64,000 bases of DNA from Mycolicibacterium neoaurum ATCC 25795 (lineage in GTDB: Bacteria > Actinomycetota > Actinomycetes > Mycobacteriales > Mycobacteriaceae). The stretch spans positions 1 through 64,000 of the forward strand of contig NZ_JMDW01000003.1 of the NCBI RefSeq assembly GCF_000691525.1, written 5' to 3'. Below the pieces are notes generated by a model. It saw only the letters and a list, made by a program, of their open reading frames with translations, was not told the origin of the DNA and did no database searches. Shown here in pieces: positions 42,600 to 52,787 of the stretch; the first letter of the stretch is position 1; the number at the start of each line of letters is the position of its first letter. The translations under genes were made by a program, and so were the position numbers.

Positions 42600-43636
42600 T
42601 GAATAGCGAGCGCAGAACCCTCATCAACGTCGCGGTCTTCACCATGGCCATGGTGCTGGTGGCTGCCGGGCTGATCGTGGTGTTCGGGCAGTTCCGGTTC
42701 GCGTCAAGCAACCAGTACCACGCCACATTCACCGAAGCCTCGCGGCTCAAGAGCGGTCAGGACGTCCGGATCGCCGGTGTACCCGTCGGCTCGGTCAGTG
42801 CGGTCACCCTGAACCCGGACAACACCGTCGATGTGGCCTTCGATGTCGACAAGCGCTATCAGCTCTACACCTCGACCCGCGCGGTGGTGCGCTACGAGAA
42901 CCTCGTCGGTGACCGATATATGGAGATCACCTCGGGCCCAGGGGAATTGCAGAAGTTGCCGGCCGGGTCGACGCTGTCGACGGCGAACACCCAGCCCGCG
43001 CTGGATCTCGACGCGCTGCTCGGCGGATTGCGACCGGTGCTCAAGGGCCTGGATGGGAACAAGGTCAACGAGGTCAGCAATGCCGTCATCGAACTGCTCC
43101 AGGGCCAAGGCGGCGCCATCCAGAGCATGTTGGCCAGCACCAGCTCGTTCAGTCAGAACCTGGCCGCCCGTGACCAACTGATCGGCGATGTGATCACCAA
43201 CCTGAACACCGTGCTGGGCACCATCGATGAAAAGGGTGAGCAGTTCAATGCCAGCGTCGACGAACTGCAGAAGCTGATCACCGGCCTGGCCGAGAACCGC
43301 GACCCCATCGCCGGTGCGATCGCACCGTTGGCCAGCGCCGAGAACGACCTGACCGAGATGCTGAAGGCGTCGCGGCGGCCGTTGCAGGGCGTCATCGAGA
43401 ATACCCGGCCGCTGATGCAGCGAATGGACGAGCGCAAGGCCGATATCAACAAGGTCATCGAGCCGCTGGCCGAGAACTACATGCGGCTCAACGGTCTCGG
43501 CGCCTACGGTGCGTTCTTCAACATCTATTACTGCTCGATCCGGATGAAGATCAACGGCCCCGCCGGTAGCGACATCCTGATCCCGTTCGGCGGACCGCCG
43601 GACCCGTCGAAGGGGAGGTGTTCGGCGAATGGCTAG
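42599..43636 (+). CDS. mce4B: Mce-family protein Mce4B
   Basis: 345 residues. TM helix at about 10-32, Mce domain from SRLKSGQDVRIAGVPVGSVSAV (about 46-67), then a helical region. The end lacks a proline tail. Overlaps mce4A by one base and mce4C by eight, typical of tight coupling. Second subunit of the heterohexamer. Confidence 0.94.
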   Translation: MNSERRTLINVAVFTMAMVLVAAGLIVVFGQFRFASSNQYHATFTEASRLKSGQDVRIAGVPVGSVSAVTLNPDNTVDVAFDVDKRYQLYTSTRAVVRYENLVGDRYMEITSGPGELQKLPAGSTLSTANTQPALDLDALLGGLRPVLKGLDGNKVNEVSNAVIELLQGQGGAIQSMLASTSSFSQNLAARDQLIGDVITNLNTVLGTIDEKGEQFNASVDELQKLITGLAENRDPIAGAIAPLASAENDLTEMLKASRRPLQGVIENTRPLMQRMDERKADINKVIEPLAENYMRLNGLGAYGAFFNIYYCSIRMKINGPAGSDILIPFGGPPDPSKGRCSANG

Positions 43637-44687
43637 TCCCGATCGCAGCAATCCGTTGCGCACCGGCATCCTCGGCATCTTCGTGGTGTCCTGCCTGGTG
43701 CTGGTGTCCTTCGGGTACACCGGCCTGCCCTGGTATCCGCAGGGCCGCAACTACGAGGCCTATTTCACCGATGCGGGCGGGATCATCCCCGGCAACGATG
43801 TGAACATCTCGGGGATCAACGTGGGCAAGGTCAGCTCGGTCTCGCTGGCGGGTGATCAGGCCAAGGTCGGGTTCACCGTCGACCGCAAGATCAAGGTCGG
43901 TAACCAGACGCTGGTGGCCATCAAGACCGATACCGTGCTCGGCCAGAAGTCGCTGTCGGTCACCCCCGGCGGCAGCGGGGATTCCACCGTCATCCCGGTG
44001 AACCGCACCACCACGCCGTACACCCTCAACACCGCGTTGCAGGATCTCGGCGGCAACGTCGCCGCACTCGACAAGCCCCGGTTCGAGCAGGCCCTGCAGA
44101 CGCTGACCGATACCCTGCGCGATGCCACCCCGCAGTTGCGTGGTGCCCTGGACGGCGTCGCCGATCTGAGCCGCAGCCTGAACAAGCGCGATGCCGCGCT
44201 GGAGCAGCTGCTGCTGCACGCCAAGAACGTCTCGCAGACGCTGGCCGAGCGCTCCGGACAGGTCAATCAGCTGATCACCGACGGTAACCAGCTTTTCGCC
44301 GCCCTCGACGAGCGCAGGCAGGCGCTCAGCACGCTGATCGCCGGCATCGACGATGTCTCCCAGCAGCTTTCGGGGTTCGTCGCCGACAACAAGCGCGAGT
44401 TCCTGCCGGTGCTGCAGAAGCTCGACGCCGTGATGGCCAATCTGCTGGAGCGCAAGGAGCACATCGGGGAGGCGCTCAAGCGGCTGCCGCCCTATGCCAC
44501 CGCGTTGGCCGAGGTCGTCGGCAACGGGCCCGGCTTCAACATCAACCTCTATGGGCTGCCGCCGGCAACAATGTCCGAGGTGCTGTTGGACACCTACTTC
44601 CAGCCCGGCAAGCTGCCCGACAGCCTCGCCGACATGCTGCGTGGATACATCTCCGAACGCACCCTGATTAGGCCGAAATCGCCATGA
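43629..44687 (+). CDS. mce4C: Mce-family protein Mce4C
   Basis: 352 residues. TM helix about 12-33, Mce domain with GGIIPGNDVNISGINVGKVSSV (about 50-71), helical region with repeated Leu/Gln-rich segments (QALQTLTDTLRDATPQL). Starts eight bases before the mce4B stop and ends with ATGA into mce4D. Confidence 0.94.
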   Translation: MASPDRSNPLRTGILGIFVVSCLVLVSFGYTGLPWYPQGRNYEAYFTDAGGIIPGNDVNISGINVGKVSSVSLAGDQAKVGFTVDRKIKVGNQTLVAIKTDTVLGQKSLSVTPGGSGDSTVIPVNRTTTPYTLNTALQDLGGNVAALDKPRFEQALQTLTDTLRDATPQLRGALDGVADLSRSLNKRDAALEQLLLHAKNVSQTLAERSGQVNQLITDGNQLFAALDERRQALSTLIAGIDDVSQQLSGFVADNKREFLPVLQKLDAVMANLLERKEHIGEALKRLPPYATALAEVVGNGPGFNINLYGLPPATMSEVLLDTYFQPGKLPDSLADMLRGYISERTLIRPKSP

Positions 44688-46069
44688 CGCAACCGAAATC
44701 GAAACGATCCAGTTGGCTGCGCGGAGCCGTCGCGGTGACCCTCGTCGCGCTGCTCGCGGTCGGCGTCTACCTGGTGTGGCCGAACCGTGGTGGCCACAAG
44801 ATCGTCGCCTACTTCCCGACCGCGGTCGGGCTCTACCCCGGTGACGATGTCCGGGTCGTCGGTGTTCCGGTGGGGCGCATCGACTCGATCCAGCCGCGGG
44901 CCGACGATGTCAAGATCACCATGACCGTGCAGGACGAGGTCCGGGTACCCGCCGACGCCCGGGCGATCATCATCGCCCCGAACCTGGTCTCGGCCAGGTT
45001 CATCCAGCTCACCCCGGCCTACACCGGCGGTGACACGCTTGCCTCCGGCGCCGAGATCGGCATGGACCGCACCGGTGTGCCGGTCGAATGGGACGAGGTC
45101 AAGGAACAGCTCACGGCGTTGAGCACCCAGCTCGGACCGAAGGAGGGTGGCCTGCAGGGGCCGCTGACCACCTTCGTCAACCAGGCCGCGGACACCTTCG
45201 ACGGTAACGGCGATTCGTTCCGGAAGGCGCTGCGCGAGCTGTCCCAGACCGCCGGCCGCCTCGGCGACTCGCGTGCCGACCTGTTCGGCACCATCCGGAA
45301 CCTGCAGGTACTGGTCAACGCGCTGTCCAACAGCAACGAGCAGATCGTTCAGTTCACCAATCATGTGGCATCGGTGTCGCAGGTGTTGGCCGACAGTTCG
45401 GCCGATCTGGACAACACCCTCGGGGTGCTCAACACCGCGCTCGGCGATGTCCGCGGACTGCTCAGCGAATCGAATTCCTCGCTGATCAAATCGGTGAACA
45501 GCCTGACCGAGTTCACCCAGATCCTCACCGATCACAGCGATGACATCGAGCAGATCCTGCACGTGACACCCAACGGCCTTGCCAACTTCTACAACATCTA
45601 CAACCCCGCACAGGGCACCGTCGCGGGCCTGCTGTCGCTGCCCAACTTCGCCAACCCGGTCCAGTTCATCTGCGCGGGCACCTTCGACACCGGCGCGAAC
45701 CCGGACAATTACAAGCGCGCCGAGATCTGCCGGCAGCGGATGGCCCCGGTGCTCAAACGCATCACCATGAACTACCCGCCGATCCTCTTCCACCCGATCG
45801 ACAGCATCACCGCCTACAAGGGTCAGATCATCTACGACACCCCGGCCACCGAGGCCAAGTCCCGGACACCGGTTCCGTACCTGCAGTGGCAGCCGGCGCC
45901 GGGGGTGACCCCGCCCACCGCCCCGCCGGACGGCAACCTCAGCCAGCTCATCCTGCCGCCACCGGCCGTCGAAGGACAGATCTCCCCGGCCGGGCCGGTT
46001 CCGCCGCCGCCTCCGATGGGCACCGGCGCGCTACCCGGTCCGGCACCGGCGGAAGGAGCGGGTGGATGA
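44684..46069 (+). CDS. mce4D: Mce-family protein Mce4D
   Basis: 461 residues. TM helix about 11-30, Mce domain with YPGDDVRVVGVPVGRIDSI (about 50-68), long helical region to about 310, a cysteine-bearing segment (QFICAGTFDTGAN, EICRQRM), and a Pro/Ala/Gly-rich tail after about 410. Overlaps mce4E by four bases. Confidence 0.94.
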   Translation: MTQPKSKRSSWLRGAVAVTLVALLAVGVYLVWPNRGGHKIVAYFPTAVGLYPGDDVRVVGVPVGRIDSIQPRADDVKITMTVQDEVRVPADARAIIIAPNLVSARFIQLTPAYTGGDTLASGAEIGMDRTGVPVEWDEVKEQLTALSTQLGPKEGGLQGPLTTFVNQAADTFDGNGDSFRKALRELSQTAGRLGDSRADLFGTIRNLQVLVNALSNSNEQIVQFTNHVASVSQVLADSSADLDNTLGVLNTALGDVRGLLSESNSSLIKSVNSLTEFTQILTDHSDDIEQILHVTPNGLANFYNIYNPAQGTVAGLLSLPNFANPVQFICAGTFDTGANPDNYKRAEICRQRMAPVLKRITMNYPPILFHPIDSITAYKGQIIYDTPATEAKSRTPVPYLQWQPAPGVTPPTAPPDGNLSQLILPPPAVEGQISPAGPVPPPPPMGTGALPGPAPAEGAGG

Positions 46070-47229
46070 CCCGGAAGCTGTTGCGTGGCGGCGCGCTCGG
46101 CGCCTCGGCGCTGGTGTTGGCCGGCTGCCAGTTCGGTGGACTCAACTCGCTGAACATGCCGGGGACCGCCGGCCACGGTGCCGGCTCCTACGTCATCACC
46201 GCCGAGCTACCCGATGTCGCGACGTTGCCGCAGAACTCACCGGTGATGCTCGACGACGTCACCGTCGGCAGCGTCTCGGGTATCGAGGCCGTGCAGCGGC
46301 CCGACGGTACCTTCTATGCCGCCGTGCAGTTGTCCCTGGACGGCGATGTGGACCTGCCGGAGAACGCGACAGCGACGGTTGCGCAGACCTCGCTGTTGGG
46401 ATCCCAGCACGTGCAGTTGGCGCCACCGGCCGACGATCCGGTGGGCAAGCTGAAGCAGGGGTCGCGGATCCCGCTGGGTGCCATCGGGCGCTATCCCACC
46501 ACCGAGGAAGTGCTCTCCGCCCTCGGGATCGTGGTCAACAAGGGTAATCTCGGTGCGCTGCAGGACATCACCGATGAGGCCTACGCCGCGGTCGCCGGCC
46601 GGTCCGGCAGTTTCGCCGGTCTGCTGCCCCGCCTCGCCGAACTGACGGCCTCCCTGGACCGCCAGACCGATGACATCATCACCGCCGCCGACGGTCTGAA
46701 CCGGTTCGCCTCGATCCTGGCCCGCAGCAAGGACAATTTGGGCCGCACGCTCGATACGCTGCCCAATGCCCTGCTTGTGCTGAACAACAACCGGCAGAAC
46801 ATCGTCGACGCGTTCGCCGCACTGCGCGGGTTCGCCGAAGTGGGCTCGCGGGTGCTCTCGGAGACCAAGGACGATTTCGCGGCCGATCTCAAGGATCTGT
46901 ACCCGATCATCAAGGCGCTCAACGACAATGCCGATGACTTCATCAAGGACCTGGAATTCCTGCCGACGTTCCCGTTCCACTACAAGTACCTGCGCAATGC
47001 CGTCCGCGGTGACTACTTGAACGTGTTCGTGACCTTCGACCTGACCGTGCGCCGGTTCGGTGAGACTTTGTTCCCCACCTCGTTCTTCGACCCGAACATG
47101 AAGCGGCTCAACGAGGTGATCAACCCGCCGGACTTCCTGACCGGCGCGGTGGCCAACCTGTCCGGTCAGGCGGCCGACCCGTTCAAGATCCCGCCGGGTA
47201 CCGCGACCCAGCACGAGGGGGCGCCGTAA
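46066..47229 (+). CDS. mce4E: Mce4E lipoprotein (LprN type)
   Basis: 387 residues from ATG 46066. Signal peptide with LVLAGC and lipidated Cys21; this is the usual lipoprotein subunit of mce operons (LprN, Rv3495c). Mce domain with LPQNSPVMLDDVTVGSVSGI (about 54-73), then a helical tail. Being lipidated, it is likely anchored by its acyl chain where the others use a TM helix. Overlaps mce4F by one base. Confidence 0.94.
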   Translation: MTRKLLRGGALGASALVLAGCQFGGLNSLNMPGTAGHGAGSYVITAELPDVATLPQNSPVMLDDVTVGSVSGIEAVQRPDGTFYAAVQLSLDGDVDLPENATATVAQTSLLGSQHVQLAPPADDPVGKLKQGSRIPLGAIGRYPTTEEVLSALGIVVNKGNLGALQDITDEAYAAVAGRSGSFAGLLPRLAELTASLDRQTDDIITAADGLNRFASILARSKDNLGRTLDTLPNALLVLNNNRQNIVDAFAALRGFAEVGSRVLSETKDDFAADLKDLYPIIKALNDNADDFIKDLEFLPTFPFHYKYLRNAVRGDYLNVFVTFDLTVRRFGETLFPTSFFDPNMKRLNEVINPPDFLTGAVANLSGQAADPFKIPPGTATQHEGAP

Positions 47230-48992
47230 TGCTGACCCGCCTGACCCGCCTGCAGCTGTCCATCTTCGCCGTGGTGACGGTGCTGACCGTCACCGCCATC
47301 TCGGCGTTCTACCTGCACGTCCCCGCCACGCTTGGGATCGGCACCTACAACGTCACGGCCAATTTCGTGGCCGGTGGCGGTCTGTATCAGAACGCGAACG
47401 TGACCTATCGTGGTGTCACCATCGGACGTGTCGAGAATGTCGGGCTGACCGATGACGGTGTGGCCGCCAACATGCGGTTGAACACCGATACCGAGGTGCC
47501 CGCCAATGTCACCGCCACGGTGAAGAGCGTGTCCGCCGTCGGCGAGCAGTACATCGACCTGGTCCCCCCGGAGGGGCAGGCCGACTCCGAGCTGCTGCGC
47601 AACGGGTCGACCATCGGGGTGGAGCGCACCGCGATCGGCCAGGACATCGCCGGCATGCTCAAACAGGCCGATGATCTGGTCAACAGCGTCGGCGATGCCC
47701 GCATCCAGGATCTGTTATCGGAGACCTTCAAGGCCTTCAACGGGTCCGGTCCCGAGCTGGCCCGGCTCATCCAGTCCGGTCGTGATCTGGTCGACGAGGC
47801 CAATGCCGCCTATCCCCAGACCGCCCAGTTGATCGACGAGGCCGGCCCGTTCCTGGACGCCCAGATCGAGTCCGGGGACAGCATCCGTGCCACCGCCGAC
47901 GGCCTGGCCCGGTTGACCGGTGAGGTCGCCAATGCCGATCCGCAGCTGCGTTCGGTGCTGCAGACGGTGCCCGGTGCCGCCGCCGAGGCCAATGTGACGT
48001 TCGAGGGAATCCGGCCGACGTTCCCGGTACTGGCCGCGAATCTCGCCAATGTCGGCCGCATCGGCGTCATCTATCACAAGTCGATCGAGCAGGCGCTGGT
48101 GATCTTCCCGGCCCTGCTGGCCGCGCTGTACACCGTCGGCACCGGTCTGCCCGCCGACGAGGGTGGCAAGCTGGACTTCAAGATCAACCTCGGCGACTCG
48201 CCGCCGTGTTCGGTCGGGTTCCTGCCCCCGACGGAGATCCGTTCGCCTGCCGACACCACGTTGCGTGAGTTGCCGACCGATTTGTACTGCAAGACGGCAC
48301 AGAACGATCCGTCGGTCGTGCGCGGTGCCCGCAACTATCCGTGCCAGGAGTTCCCTGGTAAGCGGGCACCGACTGTGCAGCTGTGCCGCGATCCGGTCGG
48401 ATACGTCCCGATCGGCAGCAACCCGTGGCGCGGGCCACCGGTGCCCTATGGCACCCCGATCACGGATCCGCGAAATATCACGCCGCCGAACAAGTTCCCG
48501 AACATCCCGCCGGCGGCGGATTACGATCCGGGCCCGCCCGCCGTGCAGTTGCCACCGGGTGTGCAACCGGGGCCGGGACCCGCGCCCAACGCGCCGTTCC
48601 CGAACCCGGTGCCGCCGAACAACAATCCGCCGGCACCCCCGTGGCCGTTCTATGCCCCGCCGGATCAGGTGCTGCCGCCCTACGGTCGCCAGGTGCCTGC
48701 TCCGCCGCTGCCGCCGGGTACGCCGATTTATCGGCCGCCGGGTTCAGAGGCGCCGGCTCTGGCGCCACCGCCGCAGGCGCTGGTGCCACCGGCTCCCGCA
48801 CCTCCGCTGCCGGGTCCGCTACCGGCCGAACAGCCCGTGGCCAGCGCGTCCCTGACGACCACCTACGATCCGAAGACGGGAGTGTTCGCCGATCCGACGA
48901 ATGGCGGCACCGGAGTGTTCGCATCAGGGAGTGACAAGTTCACCCCCGCGGAGAATTGGGTGGATCTGATGATGGCGCCAGGACAGCTGTAG
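47229..48992 (+). CDS. mce4F: Mce-family protein Mce4F
   Basis: 587 residues. TM helix about 10-30, Mce domain with LYQNANVTYRGVTIGRVENV (about 53-72), helical tail to about 300, a four-cysteine segment (SPPCSVGFLP, LYCKTA, YPCQEFPG, QLCRDP) at about 320-395, and a long Pro-rich tail (about 420-545). The cysteines could form two disulfides. Final mce gene. Confidence 0.94.
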   Translation: MLTRLTRLQLSIFAVVTVLTVTAISAFYLHVPATLGIGTYNVTANFVAGGGLYQNANVTYRGVTIGRVENVGLTDDGVAANMRLNTDTEVPANVTATVKSVSAVGEQYIDLVPPEGQADSELLRNGSTIGVERTAIGQDIAGMLKQADDLVNSVGDARIQDLLSETFKAFNGSGPELARLIQSGRDLVDEANAAYPQTAQLIDEAGPFLDAQIESGDSIRATADGLARLTGEVANADPQLRSVLQTVPGAAAEANVTFEGIRPTFPVLAANLANVGRIGVIYHKSIEQALVIFPALLAALYTVGTGLPADEGGKLDFKINLGDSPPCSVGFLPPTEIRSPADTTLRELPTDLYCKTAQNDPSVVRGARNYPCQEFPGKRAPTVQLCRDPVGYVPIGSNPWRGPPVPYGTPITDPRNITPPNKFPNIPPAADYDPGPPAVQLPPGVQPGPGPAPNAPFPNPVPPNNNPPAPPWPFYAPPDQVLPPYGRQVPAPPLPPGTPIYRPPGSEAPALAPPPQALVPPAPAPPLPGPLPAEQPVASASLTTTYDPKTGVFADPTNGGTGVFASGSDKFTPAENWVDLMMAPGQL

Positions 48993-49703
48993 ATGGTCGA
49001 CGGAGAAACGACCGAGAACACCGACACCGATGGCGAGCAGACCCGCAAGGTAGCGCGCCGACGGGCATCTCGGGCAGCCGGTCCCGCCGGCTCGGGTGCC
49101 ACGGATGTGGCCACGACCCTGCCGGTGCCGCCGGCAGCGGTCACGGTGCCCACACCGGTGCGCGCAGCACCGTTGCCGCCGCGCCGGCCGCACCGGGCGC
49201 TGGTATCCCTGGTCTCGGCGGTGGCGGCTCTGGTCGCCGCGGCCATCCTGGTGACGGCCGTGGTGGTGCTCACGGTGCAGCGACGCGAGGCGGCCGAAAG
49301 CCAGGCCCGCGAACAGCAATTCGTCGACACCGCCTCGCAGACCGTGATGAACATGTTCAGCTACGACCAGGACAGCATCGACGAGAGCGTGAACCGCTTC
49401 GTCGACGGCACCAGCGGACCGTTGCGCGACATGATGAGCCAGGACAACAACGTCGACAACCTGAAGGCCATCTTCCGTGACACCAATGCCAGCTCCGAGG
49501 CTGTCATCAGCGGTGCGGCGCTGGAGAAGATCGACGAGATCGGCGGCAACGCATCGGTTCTGGTGTCGGTACGGGTGACCGTGACCGATATGGACGGTGT
49601 CAACACCCCGTCGCAGCCGTACCGGATGCGGGTGATCGTGCACGAGGACGGCAACGGCCACATGACCGCATATGACCTGAAGTACCCCGAAGGGGGCAAT
49701 TGA
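48993..49703 (+). CDS. mam4A: Mce-associated membrane protein Mam4A
   Basis: 236 residues starting directly after mce4F. A cytoplasmic charged/Ala-Pro-rich N-terminus (to about 65), one TM helix about 68-92 (SLVSAVAALVAAAILVTAVVVL), then an outer domain with MFSYDQDSIDESVNRFVDGTSG, the usual Mam motif. Such proteins stabilise the Mce complex; the equivalent in M. tuberculosis is Rv3493c. ATG overlap with mam4B. Confidence 0.88.
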   Translation: MVDGETTENTDTDGEQTRKVARRRASRAAGPAGSGATDVATTLPVPPAAVTVPTPVRAAPLPPRRPHRALVSLVSAVAALVAAAILVTAVVVLTVQRREAAESQAREQQFVDTASQTVMNMFSYDQDSIDESVNRFVDGTSGPLRDMMSQDNNVDNLKAIFRDTNASSEAVISGAALEKIDEIGGNASVLVSVRVTVTDMDGVNTPSQPYRMRVIVHEDGNGHMTAYDLKYPEGGN

Positions 49704-50188
49704 TGCGCACCAGACTCATCCAGGCGGCGTCGGTGCTCTTCGCCCTCGCTCTGGTCGCGCTGGCGGCCATCGCGGGCGGGCTGTACTGGGACAGGGTGCA
49801 GACGCAAGCGGCGCAGGCAGCCGAGGCCGAATTGCCCGCTCTGGCCATCCAGCAGATTCCGCGGGTCTTCGGTTACGACTTCCAGACGGTGGAGCGCAGC
49901 CTCTCCGAGGCCGCAACACTGCTGACGCCGGACTATCGGCGCGAGTTCGAGGACCGCGCCGCCAAGGACATCATCCCGCAGGCTCGGGAGCGTCAGGTGG
50001 TCAGCCAGGCACACGCCGTCGGCGCCGGAATGCTCAGTGCACAACGAGACTCGGCATCGGTACTGGTGTTCATGAACCGCACGGTCACCGACAAGTCCAA
50101 GGAGTCGGTGTACGACGGCAGCCGGCTGAAGGTCGACTACCAGAAGGTCGACGGTCGCTGGCTGATCAGCTACATCACGCCGATCTAG
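49703..50188 (+). CDS. mam4B: Mce-associated membrane protein Mam4B
   Basis: 161 residues from ATG 49703, which overlaps the mam4A stop and has AGGGGG six bases upstream; a TTG at 49700 is less likely. TM helix about 8-30, then an outer domain with [25 protein letters not shown] and a conserved C-terminal [18 protein letters not shown], as in Rv3492c. Ends four bases into the convergent otsA gene. Confidence 0.88.
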   Translation: MRTRLIQAASVLFALALVALAAIAGGLYWDRVQTQAAQAAEAELPALAIQQIPRVFGYDFQTVERSLSEAATLLTPDYRREFEDRAAKDIIPQARERQVVSQAHAVGAGMLSAQRDSASVLVFMNRTVTDKSKESVYDGSRLKVDYQKVDGRWLISYITPI

Positions 50189-51645
50189 TCAGGGCCGGTC
50201 CCGGCAAGCGCATCCAGGAACGACCGCGCCCAGCGGTCGACATCGTGGGCGAGCACCTGCCGGCGTAATGCGCGCATCCGGCGCCTGCCCTCCTCGGGAG
50301 TCTGGTTCAGCGCCTGTTCGATTGCATCGCGAACACCATCGGTGTGGTGCGGGTTGCACAGATAGGCCTGGCGTAATTCCGCTGCGGCGCCGGTGAATTC
50401 GGAGAGCACGAGAGCGCCGCCGAGATCACTGCGGCAGGCGACGTACTCCTTGGCCACCAGATTCATCCCGTCGCGTAACGGGGTGACGAGCATGACATCG
50501 GCGGCGACGAAGAAGGCGATCAGGTCATCGCGGGGGACCGGCCGGTGCAGATAGTGCACCACCGGGTGGCCGACCTCGCCGTACTCACCGTTGATGTGCC
50601 CGACCTGTCGCTCGATACCCTCGCGCATCTCGATATAGCTCTCCACCCGCTCACGGCTGGGCGTGGCGAGTTGGACCAACACCGTGTCGGAGCGGTCGGC
50701 GCGATCTTCGGCCAGCAGCTCGGAGAAGGCCTTCAACCGGACATCGATGCCCTTGGTGTAGTCCAGTCGGTCGACGCCGAGTAGCAGCTTTCGCGGGTTG
50801 CCCAGCTCGGCGCGGATCTCGCGGGCACGCTGACGGATGCTGCGGGCGCGCGCCTTGCGATCGAGTTCGGCCGAGTCGATGGAGATGGGGAAGGCGCCCA
50901 CCTTGACGGTGCGAAAACCGATCTGCACCTCACCGAAGCGCGAGCGGACGCCGATCGTGGCGCGGGAGGTGTTGGCGCCCAGTAGGCGACGAGCCAGGAT
51001 CAGGAAGTTCTGCGCGCCCCCGGCCAGGTGGAACCCCACCAGGTCGGCGCCGAGGAGTCCCTCGATGATCTCGGTGCGCCAGGGCATCTGCATGAACAGT
51101 TCCACCGGCGGAAAAGGGATGTGCAGGAAGAAGCCGATGGTCAGATCGGGCCGCAGCATCCGCAGCATCTTGGGGACCAACTGCAGCTGGTAATCCTGGA
51201 TCCAGACGGTTGCCCCCGGTGCGGCGGCACGCGCCGTGGCCTCGGCGAAGCGCCGGTTCACCTCGACATAGCGATCCCACCAGTGCCGGTGGTACTGCGG
51301 TTTGACGATGACATCGTGGTACAGCGGCCAGAGGGTGGCGTTGGAGAAACCCTCGTAGTAGAGCGCCACGTCCTCGGCCGACAACCGCACGGGATAGAGC
51401 TTGAGGTCCTCTTCGACGATGGGCTCTTCGTCACCGTCCGGAACGCCGGCCCAACCGATCCATGCACCGCTCTGCTTGCGCAGTATCGGCTCCAGCGCGG
51501 TCACCAGGCCGCCCGGGCTGCGTTTCCAGGTGGTGGTTCCGTCGGGGAGACGGACCTGGTCGATCGGCAGCCGGTTGGCGACGACAACGAAGTCGGCGTG
51601 CCCGGATTCCGGGATGGAGTCGGCGGAATCGACTCCGGGGGCCAC
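50185..51645 (-). CDS. otsA: Alpha,alpha-trehalose-phosphate synthase OtsA
   Basis: 486 residues from GTG 51645, which overlaps the preceding small gene's TAG. GT20 signature: [67 protein letters not shown] (nucleotide and glucose-6-P contacts), and a final [19 protein letters not shown]. It joins UDP- or ADP-glucose to glucose-6-phosphate, giving trehalose-6-phosphate. Gene order mce4-otsA matches Rv3490. Convergent with mam4B. Confidence 0.96.
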   Translation of the reverse strand: MAPGVDSADSIPESGHADFVVVANRLPIDQVRLPDGTTTWKRSPGGLVTALEPILRKQSGAWIGWAGVPDGDEEPIVEEDLKLYPVRLSAEDVALYYEGFSNATLWPLYHDVIVKPQYHRHWWDRYVEVNRRFAEATARAAAPGATVWIQDYQLQLVPKMLRMLRPDLTIGFFLHIPFPPVELFMQMPWRTEIIEGLLGADLVGFHLAGGAQNFLILARRLLGANTSRATIGVRSRFGEVQIGFRTVKVGAFPISIDSAELDRKARARSIRQRAREIRAELGNPRKLLLGVDRLDYTKGIDVRLKAFSELLAEDRADRSDTVLVQLATPSRERVESYIEMREGIERQVGHINGEYGEVGHPVVHYLHRPVPRDDLIAFFVAADVMLVTPLRDGMNLVAKEYVACRSDLGGALVLSEFTGAAAELRQAYLCNPHHTDGVRDAIEQALNQTPEEGRRRMRALRRQVLAHDVDRWARSFLDALAGTGPD

Positions 51646-51809
51646 TAGGCCTCGGACTTCGCGGGTCCGATACCCAGCATTGCCAGGAACATCCGGCACT
51701 CCTCGGCGTCGACGGCATAGGCGGCGACGACGCGGCGCGCCTGGCTGGCCGTATCGTCGGCGACGGGCTCGACCTCGCCGATGTCGGCGGCATCTGTTTT
51801 TGCAGGCAT
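51645..51809 (-). CDS. Small conserved protein, 54 residues (Rv3489-like)
   Basis: 54 residues from ATG 51809 to TAG at 51647-51645, which overlaps the otsA GTG by one base. It begins [18 protein letters not shown] and ends [19 protein letters not shown], mostly acidic helix. From memory Rv3489 is a small gene in the same place upstream of otsA. Translational coupling suggests a link to trehalose synthesis, but no function is known. The ribosome site (GAGGG) touches the ATG. Confidence 0.75.
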   Translation of the reverse strand: MPAKTDAADIGEVEPVADDTASQARRVVAAYAVDAEECRMFLAMLGIGPAKSEA

Positions 51810-51906
51810 CCCTCAATGCTAGGCGACCGGCGTCGGCCGGGGGCTGCCAGGGAGGATTCCGTTGTCGCCGGAAACCTCGGCGCCGAGGTCAGCGGTGCCG
51901 TATAAC

Positions 51907-51920
51907 TGGAACCTGTTCTA
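51907..51920. promoter_or_regulatory. KstR operator upstream of SDR
   Basis: TGGAACCTGTTCTA fits TnnAACnnGTTnnA, 33 bases before the SDR start codon at 51954. The Rv3489-like/otsA unit begins 97 bases away on the other side. Confidence 0.88.
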
Positions 51921-51953
51921 GTTAGGTGATCTTCTTTTCGCGGAGGTATGTCC

Positions 51954-52787
51954 ATGCTGCTGTCGCTGGCCGAGCGCACCTATCTGGTCACCGGGGGTGG
52001 CAGCGGTATCGGCAAGGGGGTGGCGGCCGCCATCGTCGGCGCCGGCGGCAACGTCGTGCTCGCCGGCCGTAATGCCGACAAATTGGAGGCCGCGGCAGCG
52101 GAGATCGGCGGCGCGGGCACCGGTCAGGTGAACTACCAGCCCGCCGATATCACCGACGAGGACGAGGCCGCCCGCCTCGTCGACGCGGCGACCGCCTGGC
52201 ACGGCAGGCTCGACGGCGTCGTGCACAGCGCAGGCGGTTCGGAAACGATCGGCCCGCTGACCCAGATCGACTCCGCGGCCTGGCGCAACACGGTCGACCT
52301 GAACATCAACGGGACCATGTACGTGCTGAAGCACTCCGCCCGCGAGCTGGTCCGCGGCGGCGGCGGATCGTTCGTCGGAATCTCCTCGATCGCCTCGAGC
52401 AACACCCACCGCTGGTTCGGCGCCTACGGGCCCAGCAAGGCCGCGCTGGATCATCTGATGATGGTCGCCGCCGACGAGCTGGGTCCGTCCTCGGTACGCG
52501 TCAACGGGATCCGTCCCGGATTGACCCGCACCGACATGGTGGCGCCGATCTTCGACGTGCCTGCACTGAGCGCGGACTACGCCGCATGCACGCCGCTGCC
52601 GCGGGTCGGCGAGGTCGAGGATGTCGCGAATCTGGCGGTGTTCCTGCTCAGCGATGCCGCGAGCTTCATCACCGGCCAGGTGATCAACGTCGACGGCGGG
52701 CACGGCCTGCGACGCGGGCCCGATCTCTCCGGGATGCTCGAGCCACTGTTCGGTGCGGACGGTCTGCGCGGTGTGGTAACCGACTAG
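51954..52787 (+). CDS. KstR-controlled short-chain dehydrogenase
   Basis: 277 residues from ATG 51954 with GGAGG seven bases upstream; an ATG at 51948 is too close to the ribosome site. SDR: TYLVTGGGSGIGKGVAAAI loop, SAGG at 92-95, Tyr158 and Lys162 (FGAYGPSKAALD), and VRVNGIRPGLTRTDM. Because the only promoter element seen is a perfect KstR site, it is probably a cholesterol-induced enzyme for a steroid or CoA intermediate; the reaction is not known. Convergent with the DUF732 gene. Confidence 0.88.
   Translation: MLLSLAERTYLVTGGGSGIGKGVAAAIVGAGGNVVLAGRNADKLEAAAAEIGGAGTGQVNYQPADITDEDEAARLVDAATAWHGRLDGVVHSAGGSETIGPLTQIDSAAWRNTVDLNINGTMYVLKHSARELVRGGGGSFVGISSIASSNTHRWFGAYGPSKAALDHLMMVAADELGPSSVRVNGIRPGLTRTDMVAPIFDVPALSADYAACTPLPRVGEVEDVANLAVFLLSDAASFITGQVINVDGGHGLRRGPDLSGMLEPLFGADGLRGVVTD

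Noticed and set aside
45886..46065. Long N-terminal extension of Mce4E
   Set aside because: The extension overlaps mce4D in another frame; ATG 46066 gives a proper lipoprotein signal peptide.
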